A stretch of DNA of 39,111 nucleotides. It comes from Candidatus Schmidhempelia bombi str. Bimp (GTDB lineage Bacteria; Pseudomonadota; Gammaproteobacteria; Enterobacterales; Orbaceae). A program made the translations under genes and the position numbers. The stretch covers positions 1 to 39,111 of the forward strand of contig NZ_AWGA01000059.1 in assembly GCF_000471645.3 (NCBI RefSeq), in the 5' to 3' direction. Below the pieces are notes generated by a model, which saw nothing but the letters and a program-made list of their open reading frames with translations, was not told where the DNA came from and searched no databases. Shown here one piece after another: positions 9,410-17,926 of the stretch (its first letter is position 1; each line of letters starts with the position of its first letter).

Positions 9410-10147
9410 TTATTTACCTCCTAATGAACCAGGTAAACGGGTTCGTTTTTCAATATATTGCATTGTTTTCATCACACAAATATTGATAATAATATAACCG
9501 ATAGTCACTGCTATAAATGATTCATAAGGTGTACTAGCATGTTCAAGTAATTGGCTTGCTTGTTTAGATAGTTCAACTATACCGATAGTAGAAGCAACCG
9601 CTGAATTTTTTACCATATTAAGCATTTCAGATGTTAATGGCGGTAAAACACGTCGATAAGCATTTGGTAGCAATATATACAGGTATATTTGTCTAAGTGT
9701 AAGCCCTAAAGCTATCCCAGCATTTTTTTGTCCTGCTGGTAACGATTGTATCGCTGTACGCAATTGTTCGCAAATACGTGCACCCGTAAATAATCCTAAG
9801 GCAATCGTTGCCATTAAAAAAATGAAAAACGAAGGCTCAAGATCAAATAACCATTCTTTCATTGATTCTGGTAATATTTCAGGTATAACATACACCCAAA
9901 CAAATAAATGAATGATCAACGGTATATTTCTAAAGATTTCAACATAAGCCGTGCCTATGATAGAAAAAAAACGGTTGGGTAATGTCCGCAAAATACCGAA
10001 GAACGAACCAACAATAAATGCAATAACGCCAGCCGATATTGAAAGAAAAATAGTCATGAGAAATCCTGACCATAACCAGCCTAAATACGTGGTGTCGCCA
10101 AATGGTGCGGGTTGAAAAAAGATACCCCAGTTCCATGCTATATGCAT
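9410..10147 (-). CDS. gltJ: Glutamate/aspartate ABC transporter permease GltJ
   Basis: A 245-residue permease subunit (E. coli GltJ has 246) that pairs with GltK. The start ATG at 10147 has GGAG five bases before it and leads into [16 protein letters not shown], as expected for the family. The EAA loop [20 protein letters not shown] is visible in the second half. A strong hairpin separates it from gltI, which probably lowers its expression relative to the binding protein. Confidence 0.94.
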   Translation of the reverse strand: MHIAWNWGIFFQPAPFGDTTYLGWLWSGFLMTIFLSISAGVIAFIVGSFFGILRTLPNRFFSIIGTAYVEIFRNIPLIIHLFVWVYVIPEILPESMKEWLFDLEPSFFIFLMATIALGLFTGARICEQLRTAIQSLPAGQKNAGIALGLTLRQIYLYILLPNAYRRVLPPLTSEMLNMVKNSAVASTIGIVELSKQASQLLEHASTPYESFIAVTIGYIIINICVMKTMQYIEKRTRLPGSLGGK

Positions 10148-10162
10148 ATGTACTCCATCAAT

Positions 10163-10194
10163 ATAAGCATATTATAGATATATAATATGCTTAT
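10163..10194 (-). promoter_or_regulatory. Intercistronic hairpin between gltI and gltJ
   Basis: A perfect 14-bp inverted repeat with loop GATA: core AAGCATATTATA (10165-10176) / TATAATATGCTT (10181-10192), extended by two A-T pairs. It lacks a T-run on the minus strand, so I read it as an mRNA-stabilising or partial-termination element. In binding-protein transporter operons such elements raise the level of the upstream periplasmic-protein mRNA. Confidence 0.7.
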
Positions 10195-10217
10195 TAACTT
10201 ACTAATTTATTTTTAGC

Positions 10218-11144
10218 TTAATTTAGTGGTTTATCATTTGGTGAAGCAAATAATGCTTTCATTTCAGGTGATAAATCAAAATTTAAATTCAAATTTTTAG
10301 GCGGAATAGGTTGTTTAAACCAGCGATTATAGGATTGTTCAGCTGCGCCTGAGGTTTGCGCCTCAGCAATGGTTTTATCCATTAACGTTTTTAATTGTGG
10401 ATCATCTTTACGTAGCATACAACCATAGGCATCATTAGTAATAGGTGAGCCAACAATGATCCATTGTTCAGGCTTCTTCGCTCGTGAACGTTCACCAGCA
10501 AGTAAGGCATCATCTAAAAGAAATGCCACCGCTCGTCCACTCTCTAACGTTCTAAAGGCATCACCATGATCTTTTGGTGTAATTATACGAATACCTAAAT
10601 TCTTTTCACTGTTTAGTTTGTTAAGGGCAACTTCGGTGATGGTACCTGCAGTCACAACCACATTTTTGCCTTTTACATCATCAATGTCTTTAATACCACT
10701 ATTTTCTTTTACTAATAAACGTGAACTGGTAATAAATATTGTATTAGAAAAAGCAACCTGTTCTTGGCGTGAGGTTAAATTAGTTGTAGAGCCACATTCA
10801 AAGTCATAACTACCATTTTGTAATAAAGGAATACGGTTTTGGGATGTGACAGGTAGATATTTAACTTTTAAATCAGGCATACCAAGTTCATTTTTAATGG
10901 CTTCAATAATGAGATTTGAATAATCTTGTGAATAGCCAATGATATTTTGTTGTTTATCATAATAAGAAAATGGCACCGATGATTCACGATGGCCAACAAC
11001 AACGACTCCATCTCGTTTGATTTTGGCTAAGGTTCCTGTTAATTCAGCTGCAATTACCGAACCATTAAGCAATCCAAACATAGCCGTAGATAAAGCTAGT
11101 TTGCATAGATGTTTATTAAAATATCTCATTTTAGATAGTGTCAT
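10218..11144 (-). CDS. gltI: Periplasmic glutamate/aspartate-binding protein GltI
   Basis: The solute-binding protein that delivers glutamate and aspartate to GltJKL. The frame extends to 11186, but ATG 11144 has a strong AAAGGAG eight bases upstream and begins a proper signal peptide (about 34 residues, cleavage near VIAA/ELTG), giving 308 residues. Family hallmarks are GVVVVGHRESSVPFSYY, SQNRIPLLQNGSYDFECG, DHGDAFRTLESGRA and the C-terminal PIPPKNLNLNF. First gene of the operon; an AT-rich leader with TATACT lies just upstream. Confidence 0.95.
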   Translation of the reverse strand: MTLSKMRYFNKHLCKLALSTAMFGLLNGSVIAAELTGTLAKIKRDGVVVVGHRESSVPFSYYDKQQNIIGYSQDYSNLIIEAIKNELGMPDLKVKYLPVTSQNRIPLLQNGSYDFECGSTTNLTSRQEQVAFSNTIFITSSRLLVKENSGIKDIDDVKGKNVVVTAGTITEVALNKLNSEKNLGIRIITPKDHGDAFRTLESGRAVAFLLDDALLAGERSRAKKPEQWIIVGSPITNDAYGCMLRKDDPQLKTLMDKTIAEAQTSGAAEQSYNRWFKQPIPPKNLNLNFDLSPEMKALFASPNDKPLN

Positions 11145-11300
11145 CTTCAAACTCCTTTTATAGTATAGTTTCTTGCTTTGCACCAAAATAAACCAAAAGC
11201 ACTAAAATAAAGCAATAATGATCTTTTGAATCTATTTTGATGGCATAAGCTATTTAAACAATTAATAGCTTATTAAGATAATGCAAAATACATGCCATTT

Positions 11301-12824
11301 CTAGTATTTTTTGTAATTATATAATGCTATTAACATCAATAACGAAGCAACAATTAACCAGTAAGGGGCATTCCCCCAGACACTGTAAGGCGTTGCGCCT
11401 ATCGTTGGCGAGATATTTATCGTTAAGATTGCTTGTTGAAATTGAGGTAATTTTTTTATGATATTACCATATTGATCAGTGACAGCGGTTATCCCATTAT
11501 TGGTGCTACGTAGTAAAGGGCGTCCTAATTCCCTCGCTCTGGTTTGCGCCATTTGCAAATGTTGCCAAGGACCAATGCTGTTACCAAACCAAGCATCATT
11601 AGAGACCGTTAATAAAAAATCAGTATCTTGGTGAAAATTATCCCAAACTTGTTGGGACTGTGTGATTTCATAGCAGATAGCGGTCGTAAATTTAAAGCCT
11701 TTCATCACTAACGATGGTTGAATATATTCACCTTGTGTCATAGATGACATCGGTATATTAAGTAAATTGGCAATAGGGTTTAGCAGCCAAGCAAGGGGAA
11801 TAAATTCACCAAAGGGTACCAAATGGTGTTTACTATAACGATTTTGGGTTGGATAGAGGTAAGGTTCATTATTTCCTAAGACAACGAGAGAATTGAGTAC
11901 TTGATAGTCTTGTGCAACCAAATGTGCATCAATGATTCCTACCGCAATATTTGATTCTGTTTGCCGTGCGTCGTGATCTAATTTTTGTAGATACGCTTGT
12001 TGATTCATTTCTGCATCAGTTATAGCCGCTTCGGGCCAGATAATGATATTCGCTGTTTTAGTCGCTTGTTGTGTCAGTCGCTGATAATTGGCTAGCGTGT
12101 TGATTAGCTGATTCCGATCCCATTTTAATGATTGTTCAATATTACCTTGGATTAAGGCAATGTTGGCATGACGTGAATCATCCACTTTAACCCAATTAGG
12201 GATAGATAAACACCAAGTTGTAATTGCAAAACTAGCACTACATGCAAGGATAATATAGCGTTGTTTTTTATTTATATTTTTGTACTGATAGTATAGATAA
12301 ACAGCTACTCCACAAATAACAGGAATAAGTAAATTAAGAAAATTCACGCCAAACAAAGGAAGATAAATGTTAAGGGGAGAATTAAATTGACTATAACCTA
12401 ACTGTAACCATGAAAATCCTGTAAAAACCCATCCTCTCAAAAATTCCGTTAATTGCCATATGGCGGGGGCCGCAATCACTAATTGAATAAAGGAGTAAGA
12501 TTGCGTCCACCTTTTGACCAAAAAGGTGAATAGCATGGGATAAATCGATAAATAACTAAATAATAGCACCAAGATAATTATAGCGATTGGAAGAGGTAAT
12601 TCTCCATATTGTTGAATGCTAACGTAAATCCAGTGGGTACCAGCTAAAAAGAAACTAAACGCCCAACAAAAGGTAATAAAGAGCGCTTGTCGCGTCGATA
12701 ATCGGACGATTAAACCTAACAGACCTGCATAACTGACAAAAGCTAATAACCAAATATTAAAAGGGGAGAAAGCAAAAACCGCAATAGCACCGAATAAAAT
12801 AGCCAATATTACTTTGTTTAGCAT
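11301..12824 (-). CDS. lnt: Apolipoprotein N-acyltransferase Lnt
   Basis: Inner-membrane enzyme that adds the third acyl chain to the N-terminal Cys of lipoproteins, as Wza and the YjeI-like protein here would need. At 507 residues it is near the E. coli length (512). The N-terminal half has several membrane segments. The nitrilase-like domain starts near 219 and carries the catalytic triad Glu265 (IIWPEAAI), Lys332 (RYSKHHLVPFGEF) and Cys384 (TAICYEI). The start follows the corC stop after one base. It is the last gene of the rsfS-rlmH-ybeY-corC-lnt run. Confidence 0.95.
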   Translation of the reverse strand: MLNKVILAILFGAIAVFAFSPFNIWLLAFVSYAGLLGLIVRLSTRQALFITFCWAFSFFLAGTHWIYVSIQQYGELPLPIAIIILVLLFSYLSIYPMLFTFLVKRWTQSYSFIQLVIAAPAIWQLTEFLRGWVFTGFSWLQLGYSQFNSPLNIYLPLFGVNFLNLLIPVICGVAVYLYYQYKNINKKQRYIILACSASFAITTWCLSIPNWVKVDDSRHANIALIQGNIEQSLKWDRNQLINTLANYQRLTQQATKTANIIIWPEAAITDAEMNQQAYLQKLDHDARQTESNIAVGIIDAHLVAQDYQVLNSLVVLGNNEPYLYPTQNRYSKHHLVPFGEFIPLAWLLNPIANLLNIPMSSMTQGEYIQPSLVMKGFKFTTAICYEITQSQQVWDNFHQDTDFLLTVSNDAWFGNSIGPWQHLQMAQTRARELGRPLLRSTNNGITAVTDQYGNIIKKLPQFQQAILTINISPTIGATPYSVWGNAPYWLIVASLLMLIALYNYKKY

Positions 12825-12825
12825 A

Positions 12826-13692
12826 TCAATCCATCTCTAAATTAGGTATAGGTACATTATCAGGTGTGGTAACTTGTAGTTGTATAATACGCCTTTTATC
12901 CACAGCAGTAACTTTGAAGTTATAATTATTAATATTAACCATCTCCCCTTTGGTAGGCAATCGCCCAAAGTATTGCATTACTAGTCCACCAATAGTATCC
13001 ACATCATTATCATTTAATTGTGTATTAAAGATGTCATTAAATTCTTCAATTGGCGTTAATGCTCGAATCGTATATGTATTTGTATTTAAATGGCGAATAT
13101 CTTGATCTTCGATCTCGTCATATTCATCTTCAATATCACCGACAATTAGTTCAAGTATATCTTCAATGGTGACTAGGCCCGAAACACCACCAAATTCATC
13201 AATAACAATGGCCATGTGGTAACGTTGAGAACGAAATTCTTTCAACATTTGATCGACACGCTTGCTTTCAGGTACGACCACCGCTTTACGTAACATATCT
13301 TCAATACAAAAAGCTTGTGTATTTTGACGCATATAATTAAGCAGATCTTTTGCTAATAGAATGCCTAAAATATGATCTCTATCTTCGCTAATAACAGGGT
13401 ATCTGGAATGACCATACTGTAAAATAATGTTCAAACATTGATCCAATGTTTGATTTTTATCTAGTGTCACTATTTGTGATCGAGGAACCATAACATCTCG
13501 TACACGTTGTTCAGCGATATCAAGTACCCCATCTAACATATCACGCGTATCTGAATCGATTATTTTTTTCTGTTCAGTCAGATTGATAAATGAGCTTAAA
13601 TCTTCAAGTGTCTCTGGATCTTGTTTAAATAGGTCGCCAATTTTTAACTTAAGCCCTTTCTTTTTTAATCGCCGATGATTGTCATCATTCAT
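12826..13692 (-). CDS. corC: CorC/YbeX family CBS-domain protein
   Basis: A 288-residue cytoplasmic protein with two CBS domains (about 66-185; VMVPRSQIVTLD, and VIDEFGGVSGLVTIEDILE in the second) followed by the CorC_HlyC domain (about 205-285). The family is linked to magnesium efflux together with CorA, and ybeX has been tied to ribosome maturation. Its position between ybeY and lnt is the same as in E. coli (ybeY-ybeX-lnt). Confidence 0.92.
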   Translation of the reverse strand: MNDDNHRRLKKKGLKLKIGDLFKQDPETLEDLSSFINLTEQKKIIDSDTRDMLDGVLDIAEQRVRDVMVPRSQIVTLDKNQTLDQCLNIILQYGHSRYPVISEDRDHILGILLAKDLLNYMRQNTQAFCIEDMLRKAVVVPESKRVDQMLKEFRSQRYHMAIVIDEFGGVSGLVTIEDILELIVGDIEDEYDEIEDQDIRHLNTNTYTIRALTPIEEFNDIFNTQLNDNDVDTIGGLVMQYFGRLPTKGEMVNINNYNFKVTAVDKRRIIQLQVTTPDNVPIPNLEMD

Positions 13693-13733
13693 AATTATTT
13701 ATTTCCTTACTGTATAAATCGAAAGATAATTAT

Positions 13734-14210
13734 TTAAACTCGTTCTTGATAAGGGTTATCAAAACCAAGGTGGTGCATAATCTCAATCTCAATTGATTCC
13801 ATTTCGTTTGCTTCGTTGTCAGTTATATGATCATAGCCTAGTAGATGTAAACATCCATGAACGATCATGTGTGCCCAATGTGATTGTAAGGTTTTTTGTT
13901 GTTCTAATGCTTCTTTTTCAACCACACTTTTGCAAATAACTAAATCACCTAACAAAGGTACATCAATATCAATAGGTGATTCAAAAGGAAATGATAATAC
14001 ATTGGTGGGTTTATTCTTGTGGCGATAAGTATTATTTAAGTATTGACTTTCCTCTGCATCGACAATACGAATAGTTAATTCGGCTTGATCTTGAAACTTT
14101 GATAAAATGACTTTTAACCATTTTTCTAGTTGTTGTTCTGTCGGTAGATTTTGTTGGTCTTTGGTTACAATTTGTAAGTCAAGAATGATATTATCCATGA
14201 CATTGCTCAT
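13734..14210 (-). CDS. ybeY: Endoribonuclease YbeY
   Basis: A zinc-dependent endoribonuclease in 16S rRNA 3'-end maturation and ribosome quality control. It is 158 residues, with the metal motif [11 protein letters not shown] supplying His118, His122 and His128. The ATG at 14210 has AGGG eleven bases before it; an ATG at 14198 is possible. Unlike E. coli, no ybeZ (PhoH-like) gene precedes it: rlmH ends only six bases upstream. Confidence 0.94.
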   Translation of the reverse strand: MSNVMDNIILDLQIVTKDQQNLPTEQQLEKWLKVILSKFQDQAELTIRIVDAEESQYLNNTYRHKNKPTNVLSFPFESPIDIDVPLLGDLVICKSVVEKEALEQQKTLQSHWAHMIVHGCLHLLGYDHITDNEANEMESIEIEIMHHLGFDNPYQERV

Positions 14211-14216
14211 ATTTAA

Positions 14217-14687
14217 TTATTCCCTATGATATGGATGATTGGTGGTGATACTCCAAGCTCGATACAAGCTTTCTGCAACAATCACTCGTACTAATGGATG
14301 CGGAAGTGTTAATGGCGATAGTGACCAACTTTGTTTAGCTGCTTGTTTGCAGCTTGGCGCTAAACCTTCGGGTCCACCAATTAAAAGGCTAATATCTTGA
14401 CCGTTAAGTTTCCAACGTTCAAGTTGAAGAGCTAAATCTTGCGTAGTCCAAGGTTTACCAGGTATATCAAGGGTAACTATATGATTATTTTTACCGCAAT
14501 GCGCTAACATTTGTTCGCCTTCTTTTTCAAGAATTCGAGCAATGTTAGCATTTTTAGTGCGCTTGCCGGCTGGTATTTCAATCAATTCCAGCGAAATATC
14601 TTTAGGAAAACGACTTGAGTAGTCTTGATAAGCTGTTGTTACCCAAGCAGGCATTTTTGTGCCTACAGCAATAATTTGCAGCTTCAT
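14217..14687 (-). CDS. rlmH: 23S rRNA pseudouridine-1915 N3-methyltransferase RlmH
   Basis: A SPOUT methyltransferase acting on helix 69 of assembled 70S ribosomes. At 156 residues (E. coli 155) it has the start [16 protein letters not shown], the cofactor-binding [11 protein letters not shown] and the C-terminal [20 protein letters not shown] with Tyr-Arg near the end, all diagnostic. It is five bases downstream of rsfS, as in E. coli. Confidence 0.96.
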   Translation of the reverse strand: MKLQIIAVGTKMPAWVTTAYQDYSSRFPKDISLELIEIPAGKRTKNANIARILEKEGEQMLAHCGKNNHIVTLDIPGKPWTTQDLALQLERWKLNGQDISLLIGGPEGLAPSCKQAAKQSWSLSPLTLPHPLVRVIVAESLYRAWSITTNHPYHRE

Positions 14688-14692
14688 GGCCT

Positions 14693-15010
14693 TTAACTCC
14701 AGAGTTTTTCCAATTGATAACGTTCCCTGCTCTCTTGTTGCATTACATGTATCATCACCGAATCACAATCGACAACCACCCAATCTGCATCGGTTTTACC
14801 TTCGTTGCCAAGAACAAGTAGACCAGCTTGTTTCGCTTCTTGGATTAAATGATCAGATAGCGAAATAACATGACGACTTGAGGTAGCTGTGCAAATAATC
14901 ATAAAATCAGTAATGGATGATGTGTTTCGAACATCCAGTTTAACGATGTTTTGTGCTTTTAAGTCTTCTAATTTGTCGATAATAAAATCGACCATTTTAT
15001 TTTCTTGCAA
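14693..15010 (-). CDS. rsfS: Ribosomal silencing factor RsfS (TTG start)
   Basis: Binds ribosomal protein L14 and blocks subunit joining in stationary phase. It is 105 residues, identical in length to E. coli RsfS. Signature segments are [34 protein letters not shown] and the C-terminal YQLEKLWS. I choose the TTG at 15010 over the internal ATG at 14995: it has AGGG eight bases before it and gives the family length and N-terminus. It starts the minus-strand run and is divergent from fabB. Confidence 0.93.
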   Translation of the reverse strand: MQENKMVDFIIDKLEDLKAQNIVKLDVRNTSSITDFMIICTATSSRHVISLSDHLIQEAKQAGLLVLGNEGKTDADWVVVDCDSVMIHVMQQESRERYQLEKLWS

Positions 15011-15107
15011 AATCTTAACCCTGTATATCTATATATTAAGCTTACTATATTAATCGTCTATCATAGCATAGTTTGCTAAATAGTTCATTTAACATCTATA
15101 AATTTAG

Positions 15108-15136
15108 TTGTTCAGCGTACAAGTGTACGCTATAAT
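15108..15136 (+). promoter_or_regulatory. fabB promoter with FabR-like operator
   Basis: A perfect palindrome AGCGTACA-AG-TGTACGCT spans 15114-15131. It fills the 17-base spacer between TTGTTC (15108-15113) and TATAAT (15131-15136). The GTACA..TGTAC core and its place at fabB fit my memory of the operator of FabR, the TetR-type repressor of unsaturated fatty acid genes. A bound dimer would block RNA polymerase. The fabR gene is not in this window. Confidence 0.75.
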
Positions 15137-15189
15137 TGAATCAAATTTATTGGCGCTATAATTAATGGCATATATTTTAGGGGTTTTTG

Positions 15190-16398
15190 ATGAAAAGAGT
15201 TGTAATTACGGGACTAGGTATCCTCTCTAGTATAGGTAATAACGCAAAAGAAGTGTTAGAGTCGCTAAAAAAAGGGCACTCAGGTATTACCTTTTCACAA
15301 GAAATGAAAGATGCAGGTATGCGTAGCCAAGTTTGGGGCAATGTTAAATTAGATACGGCTGGTTTGATTGATCGTAAAGTTGCGCGCTTTATGAGCGATG
15401 CGTCAATTTACACTTTTCTCGCTATGCAAGAAGCGATTGCTGATGCGGGGCTATCGTCAGAACAAGTGTCTAACCCTCGTTCTGGATTAGTTGTTGGTTC
15501 TGGTGGCGCCTCCCCACGTAGTCAATACGCTGCGGTAGAAGGTATGAAAAATAAGGGATTACGTGGAGTAGGACCGTATGCGGTGACTAAATCAATGGCA
15601 TCAGGCGTATCTGCATGTTTAGCGACACCTTATCAAATTAAAGGTGTTAACTATTCTATTAGTTCTGCTTGTGCCACATCTGCTCATTGTATTGGTCATG
15701 CAGCAGAACTTATCCAACTAGGTAAACAAGATATTGTTTTTGCTGGCGGTGGTGAAGAATTATGTTGGGAAATGGCATGTGAATTTGATGCGATGGGTGC
15801 CCTATCTACTAAATATAACGATACGCCAGAAAAAGCATCACGTGCCTATGATGCTCATCGTGATGGTTTTGTCATTGCTGGTGGTGCTGGGATAGTGGTG
15901 GTTGAAGAGCTAGAACATGCTTTAGCTCGTGGTGCACATATCTATGCTGAAATTGTTGGTTATGGTGCAACGTCTGATGGTGCGGATATGGTTGCTCCTT
16001 CAGGAGAAGGCGCTGTTCGTTGTATGCAAATGGCAATGCATAATGTTGATACACCAATTGATTATATTAATGTTCATGGAACGTCAACGCCAGTTGGCGA
16101 TGTCAAAGAGCTTGGGGCTATCGCTGAAGTTTTTGCTGATAAAGTACCCGCTATTTCATCAACTAAATCAATGACTGGACATTCTTTAGGGGCGGCAGGT
16201 GTACAAGAGGCTATTTATTCATTATTAATGTTAGAGCATGGCTTTATTGCACCAAGCATTAATGTTGAAGAATTAGATGAAAAAGCCAAAGGAATGAATG
16301 TGGTTACTCAACCAACAGCGCGTGAATTGACGACTGTAATGTCAAATAGCTTTGGTTTTGGTGGCACTAATGCAACGTTGGTAATGCGTAAAATATAA
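15190..16398 (+). CDS. fabB: 3-oxoacyl-[acyl-carrier-protein] synthase I FabB
   Basis: Elongating condensing enzyme of type II fatty acid synthesis, needed for unsaturated fatty acids. It is 402 residues from ATG 15190, with AGGGG six bases upstream; a TTG one codon earlier is disfavoured. The Cys-His-His triad is Cys161 ([10 protein letters not shown]), His296 ([11 protein letters not shown]) and His331 (GHSLGAAG), within two residues of E. coli numbering. The C-terminus has the usual [13 protein letters not shown]. It is a single-gene unit with its own promoter, FabR-like site and terminator. Confidence 0.97.
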   Translation: MKRVVITGLGILSSIGNNAKEVLESLKKGHSGITFSQEMKDAGMRSQVWGNVKLDTAGLIDRKVARFMSDASIYTFLAMQEAIADAGLSSEQVSNPRSGLVVGSGGASPRSQYAAVEGMKNKGLRGVGPYAVTKSMASGVSACLATPYQIKGVNYSISSACATSAHCIGHAAELIQLGKQDIVFAGGGEELCWEMACEFDAMGALSTKYNDTPEKASRAYDAHRDGFVIAGGAGIVVVEELEHALARGAHIYAEIVGYGATSDGADMVAPSGEGAVRCMQMAMHNVDTPIDYINVHGTSTPVGDVKELGAIAEVFADKVPAISSTKSMTGHSLGAAGVQEAIYSLLMLEHGFIAPSINVEELDEKAKGMNVVTQPTARELTTVMSNSFGFGGTNATLVMRKI

Positions 16399-16420
16399 AT
16401 AAAGTGGCACGTTATTTAAT

Positions 16421-16450
16421 AAAAAAATCCTCCATTTGGGGGATTTTTTA
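16421..16450 (+). terminator. Terminator between fabB and queE
   Basis: The stem AAAATCCTCC / GGGGGATTTTTT around a short loop, 23 bases after the fabB stop, ends in a T-run. The A-run on its other side means it could also work for minus-strand transcripts from queDE. Confidence 0.85.
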
Positions 16451-16580
16451 TGCTTTAAAATGGTGATGATAGATTGTGAACATTTATCTTATCCATGATT
16501 TAGTTCACCATAACTATCACCCAATAATAGCACTGTCGAAATACAGATAACGTTTAATAATATAACAACTATATTAGATT

Positions 16581-17195
16581 TTAATCGATATTAGCAAATT
16601 TATGCGTTTGGAAACTTAATAACCACTTATTATCCGTTCTGCCTTGATTAATTCGCCCCAATATTTGAATAGTAGCAAGTATATTGAATTGACCATCGAG
16701 TTCACATGGCGATAAGTAATAACGTTTGGCATGAAAATGTTTTTCTATAAATAAGCAAAAATCATAAAAATCACTTTTTTCTTCTACGACAATTCTTATT
16801 TCATCGATCTGCGGTTGTTGTATCGTTTGATAACGATTCCAGTAACAAAATTTCGGACTTAATGCGATATAATCAAAATGCGGATCAATTTTACCTAAAC
16901 CATTACTTTCGATAGCAATAAAATAACCGTTCTTTTTTAATTGGCTAAGCAATAACGGTAGATATTTTTGTAATGTTGGTTCACCGCCAGTGATGATAAT
17001 ATTTTTACTCTCAAATAGAGCAATTTTTTCCAGAATCATTTCAAGCGTCATTTTAGTGTATTGTCTAAAATTAGTGTCACACCATTGGCAGTTCAAATTA
17101 CATCCCGCAAAGCGAATGAATATGGCTGGCATACCAGTATTGTAACCTTCACCTTGTAGTGATTCAAAGATCTCTACGATATTAAATTTTGTCAT
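16581..17195 (-). CDS. queE: 7-carboxy-7-deazaguanine synthase QueE
   Basis: A radical-SAM enzyme that turns 6-carboxy-tetrahydropterin (QueD product) into 7-carboxy-7-deazaguanine on the way to preQ1 and queuosine. It is 204 residues with the iron-sulfur motif CNLNCQWC (Cys32, Cys36, Cys39), an early SLQGEG and TGGEPTLQ for SAM binding. Its ATG overlaps the queD stop by four bases, so the two are translationally coupled and both lie behind the preQ1 riboswitch. Confidence 0.94.
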   Translation of the reverse strand: MTKFNIVEIFESLQGEGYNTGMPAIFIRFAGCNLNCQWCDTNFRQYTKMTLEMILEKIALFESKNIIITGGEPTLQKYLPLLLSQLKKNGYFIAIESNGLGKIDPHFDYIALSPKFCYWNRYQTIQQPQIDEIRIVVEEKSDFYDFCLFIEKHFHAKRYYLSPCELDGQFNILATIQILGRINQGRTDNKWLLSFQTHKFANID

Positions 17196-17620
17196 TGATT
17201 TTCTTTTCTATATTCACAATAAGATGTTGGTGTTTCCCATAATCTCACCATGGTAATTGGTAGGTAATGTGATAATTGTTCAAAGATAAATTTACTCATT
17301 CCTTCAGCTGTAGTACGACAAGGAAATGCAAATACTTTACGCTGCATACGTTGTAGTAGAGCGGCAATCTCACATTCATTTTTATTTTCTTGAAAAAATA
17401 AAAAGGCATGATCCAGTGGATCCACAATATGTTGTTTTACAATGTGCTTTAAATCGGCAAAATCCATCACCATATCGCAACTTGAACCCTGCTTAATTAA
17501 ATTTCCGCTTACTTCGATAACTAATTTATAAGTGTGTCCATGTAAATTATGGCATTTCCCTTGATGGCCATCTAACATATGGCAAGCATCAAATTGAAAT
17601 TCTTTGGCTATGATGTACAT
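17192..17620 (-). CDS. queD: 6-carboxy-5,6,7,8-tetrahydropterin synthase QueD
   Basis: Makes 6-carboxy-tetrahydropterin from dihydroneopterin triphosphate, the first dedicated queuosine step. It is 142 residues of the PTPS fold: zinc ligands His14, His27 and His29, and catalytic Cys23 in CHNLHGH. It is followed by queE with a four-base overlap. Its own Shine-Dalgarno sequence is weak (AAGAAC upstream of an A-run), while a 25-codon ORF with a strong one ends 11 bases before its ATG. Translation may therefore depend on coupling to that leader ORF and on the riboswitch. Confidence 0.95.
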   Translation of the reverse strand: MYIIAKEFQFDACHMLDGHQGKCHNLHGHTYKLVIEVSGNLIKQGSSCDMVMDFADLKHIVKQHIVDPLDHAFLFFQENKNECEIAALLQRMQRKVFAFPCRTTAEGMSKFIFEQLSHYLPITMVRLWETPTSYCEYRKENQ

Positions 17621-17631
17621 TTTTTCTGTTC

Positions 17632-17709
17632 TTAATAAAGTTGGGTGATTAGAAAGAGTGATTTGGTATGATTAATGTAGAAAATGGTGTGGTGTAAAAA
17701 AGATAACAT
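17632..17709 (-). CDS. Candidate 25-codon leader peptide between riboswitch and queD
   Basis: An ATG at 17709 opens 25 codons ending TAA, 11 bases before queD. AGGAG (17717-17721) lies seven bases upstream of its ATG and is the 3' end of the preQ1 aptamer. The peptide begins MLSFLHHTIFYINH and ends in Tyr. Six of 25 residues are His (6, 7, 14), Tyr (11, 25) or Asn (13), which are read by tRNAs that carry queuosine. I do not recognise a homologue. Translation is inferred from the ribosome binding site and position only; it could also be a chance frame. Confidence 0.55.
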   Translation of the reverse strand: MLSFLHHTIFYINHTKSLFLITQLY

Positions 17710-17718
17710 ATTAAATCT

Positions 17719-17754
17719 CCTAGTTTTTTTGCGTGGGATGGATTGCGAACCACG
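17719..17754 (-). promoter_or_regulatory. preQ1-I riboswitch upstream of queDE
   Basis: On the minus strand: stem CGTGG/CCACG, loop TTCGCAATCCAT, then the A-rich tail CAAAAAAACTAGG. This is the compact H-type pseudoknot layout of preQ1-I aptamers. The tail GG can pair with the loop CC on ligand binding, and it is part of AGGAG, so the switch should control translation by hiding a Shine-Dalgarno sequence. It precedes queD and queE, whose product pathway makes the ligand. Confidence 0.88.
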
Positions 17755-17772
17755 ATAAAAATTTTAACAAAG

Positions 17773-17788
17773 TCATTATCAATAATGA
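17773..17788 (-). promoter_or_regulatory. Palindrome upstream of the preQ1 riboswitch
   Basis: A perfect inverted repeat TCATTAT-CA-ATAATGA about 20 bases before the aptamer, in the likely promoter region of queDE (TTAAAAT at 17761-17767 as a possible -10). It could be an operator. The factor is unknown and the site does not fit a Fur box well. Confidence 0.35.
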
Positions 17789-17860
17789 TACTAAAATCAT
17801 ATATTAAATAAGGCTTATTTGCAATGATATATAGTGCTTATTAAATTATCTGGCACAATA

Positions 17861-17913
17861 AAAACAATGAACGTTATCTGCTAATATTTTTATATTGGCG
17901 ATAACGTTCACTG
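17861..17913 (-). terminator. Terminator after sppA
   Basis: Long stem TGAACGTTATC (17869-17879) / GATAACGTTCA (17900-17910), with extra pairing AATAT/ATATT inside. On the minus strand it is followed by TTGTTTTTATT. It ends sppA and insulates queDE. Confidence 0.85.
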
Positions 17914-17926
17914 TTTTGTCTATTAT

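Noticed and set aside
15929-16174. Second plus-strand frame inside fabB
   Set aside because: Shadow of fabB, which has the catalytic triad and full family length.
17771-17790. Fur box upstream of queDE
   Set aside because: It contains GATAATGA-like parts but the arms are inverted relative to a Fur site and the match is poor; left as an unassigned palindrome.
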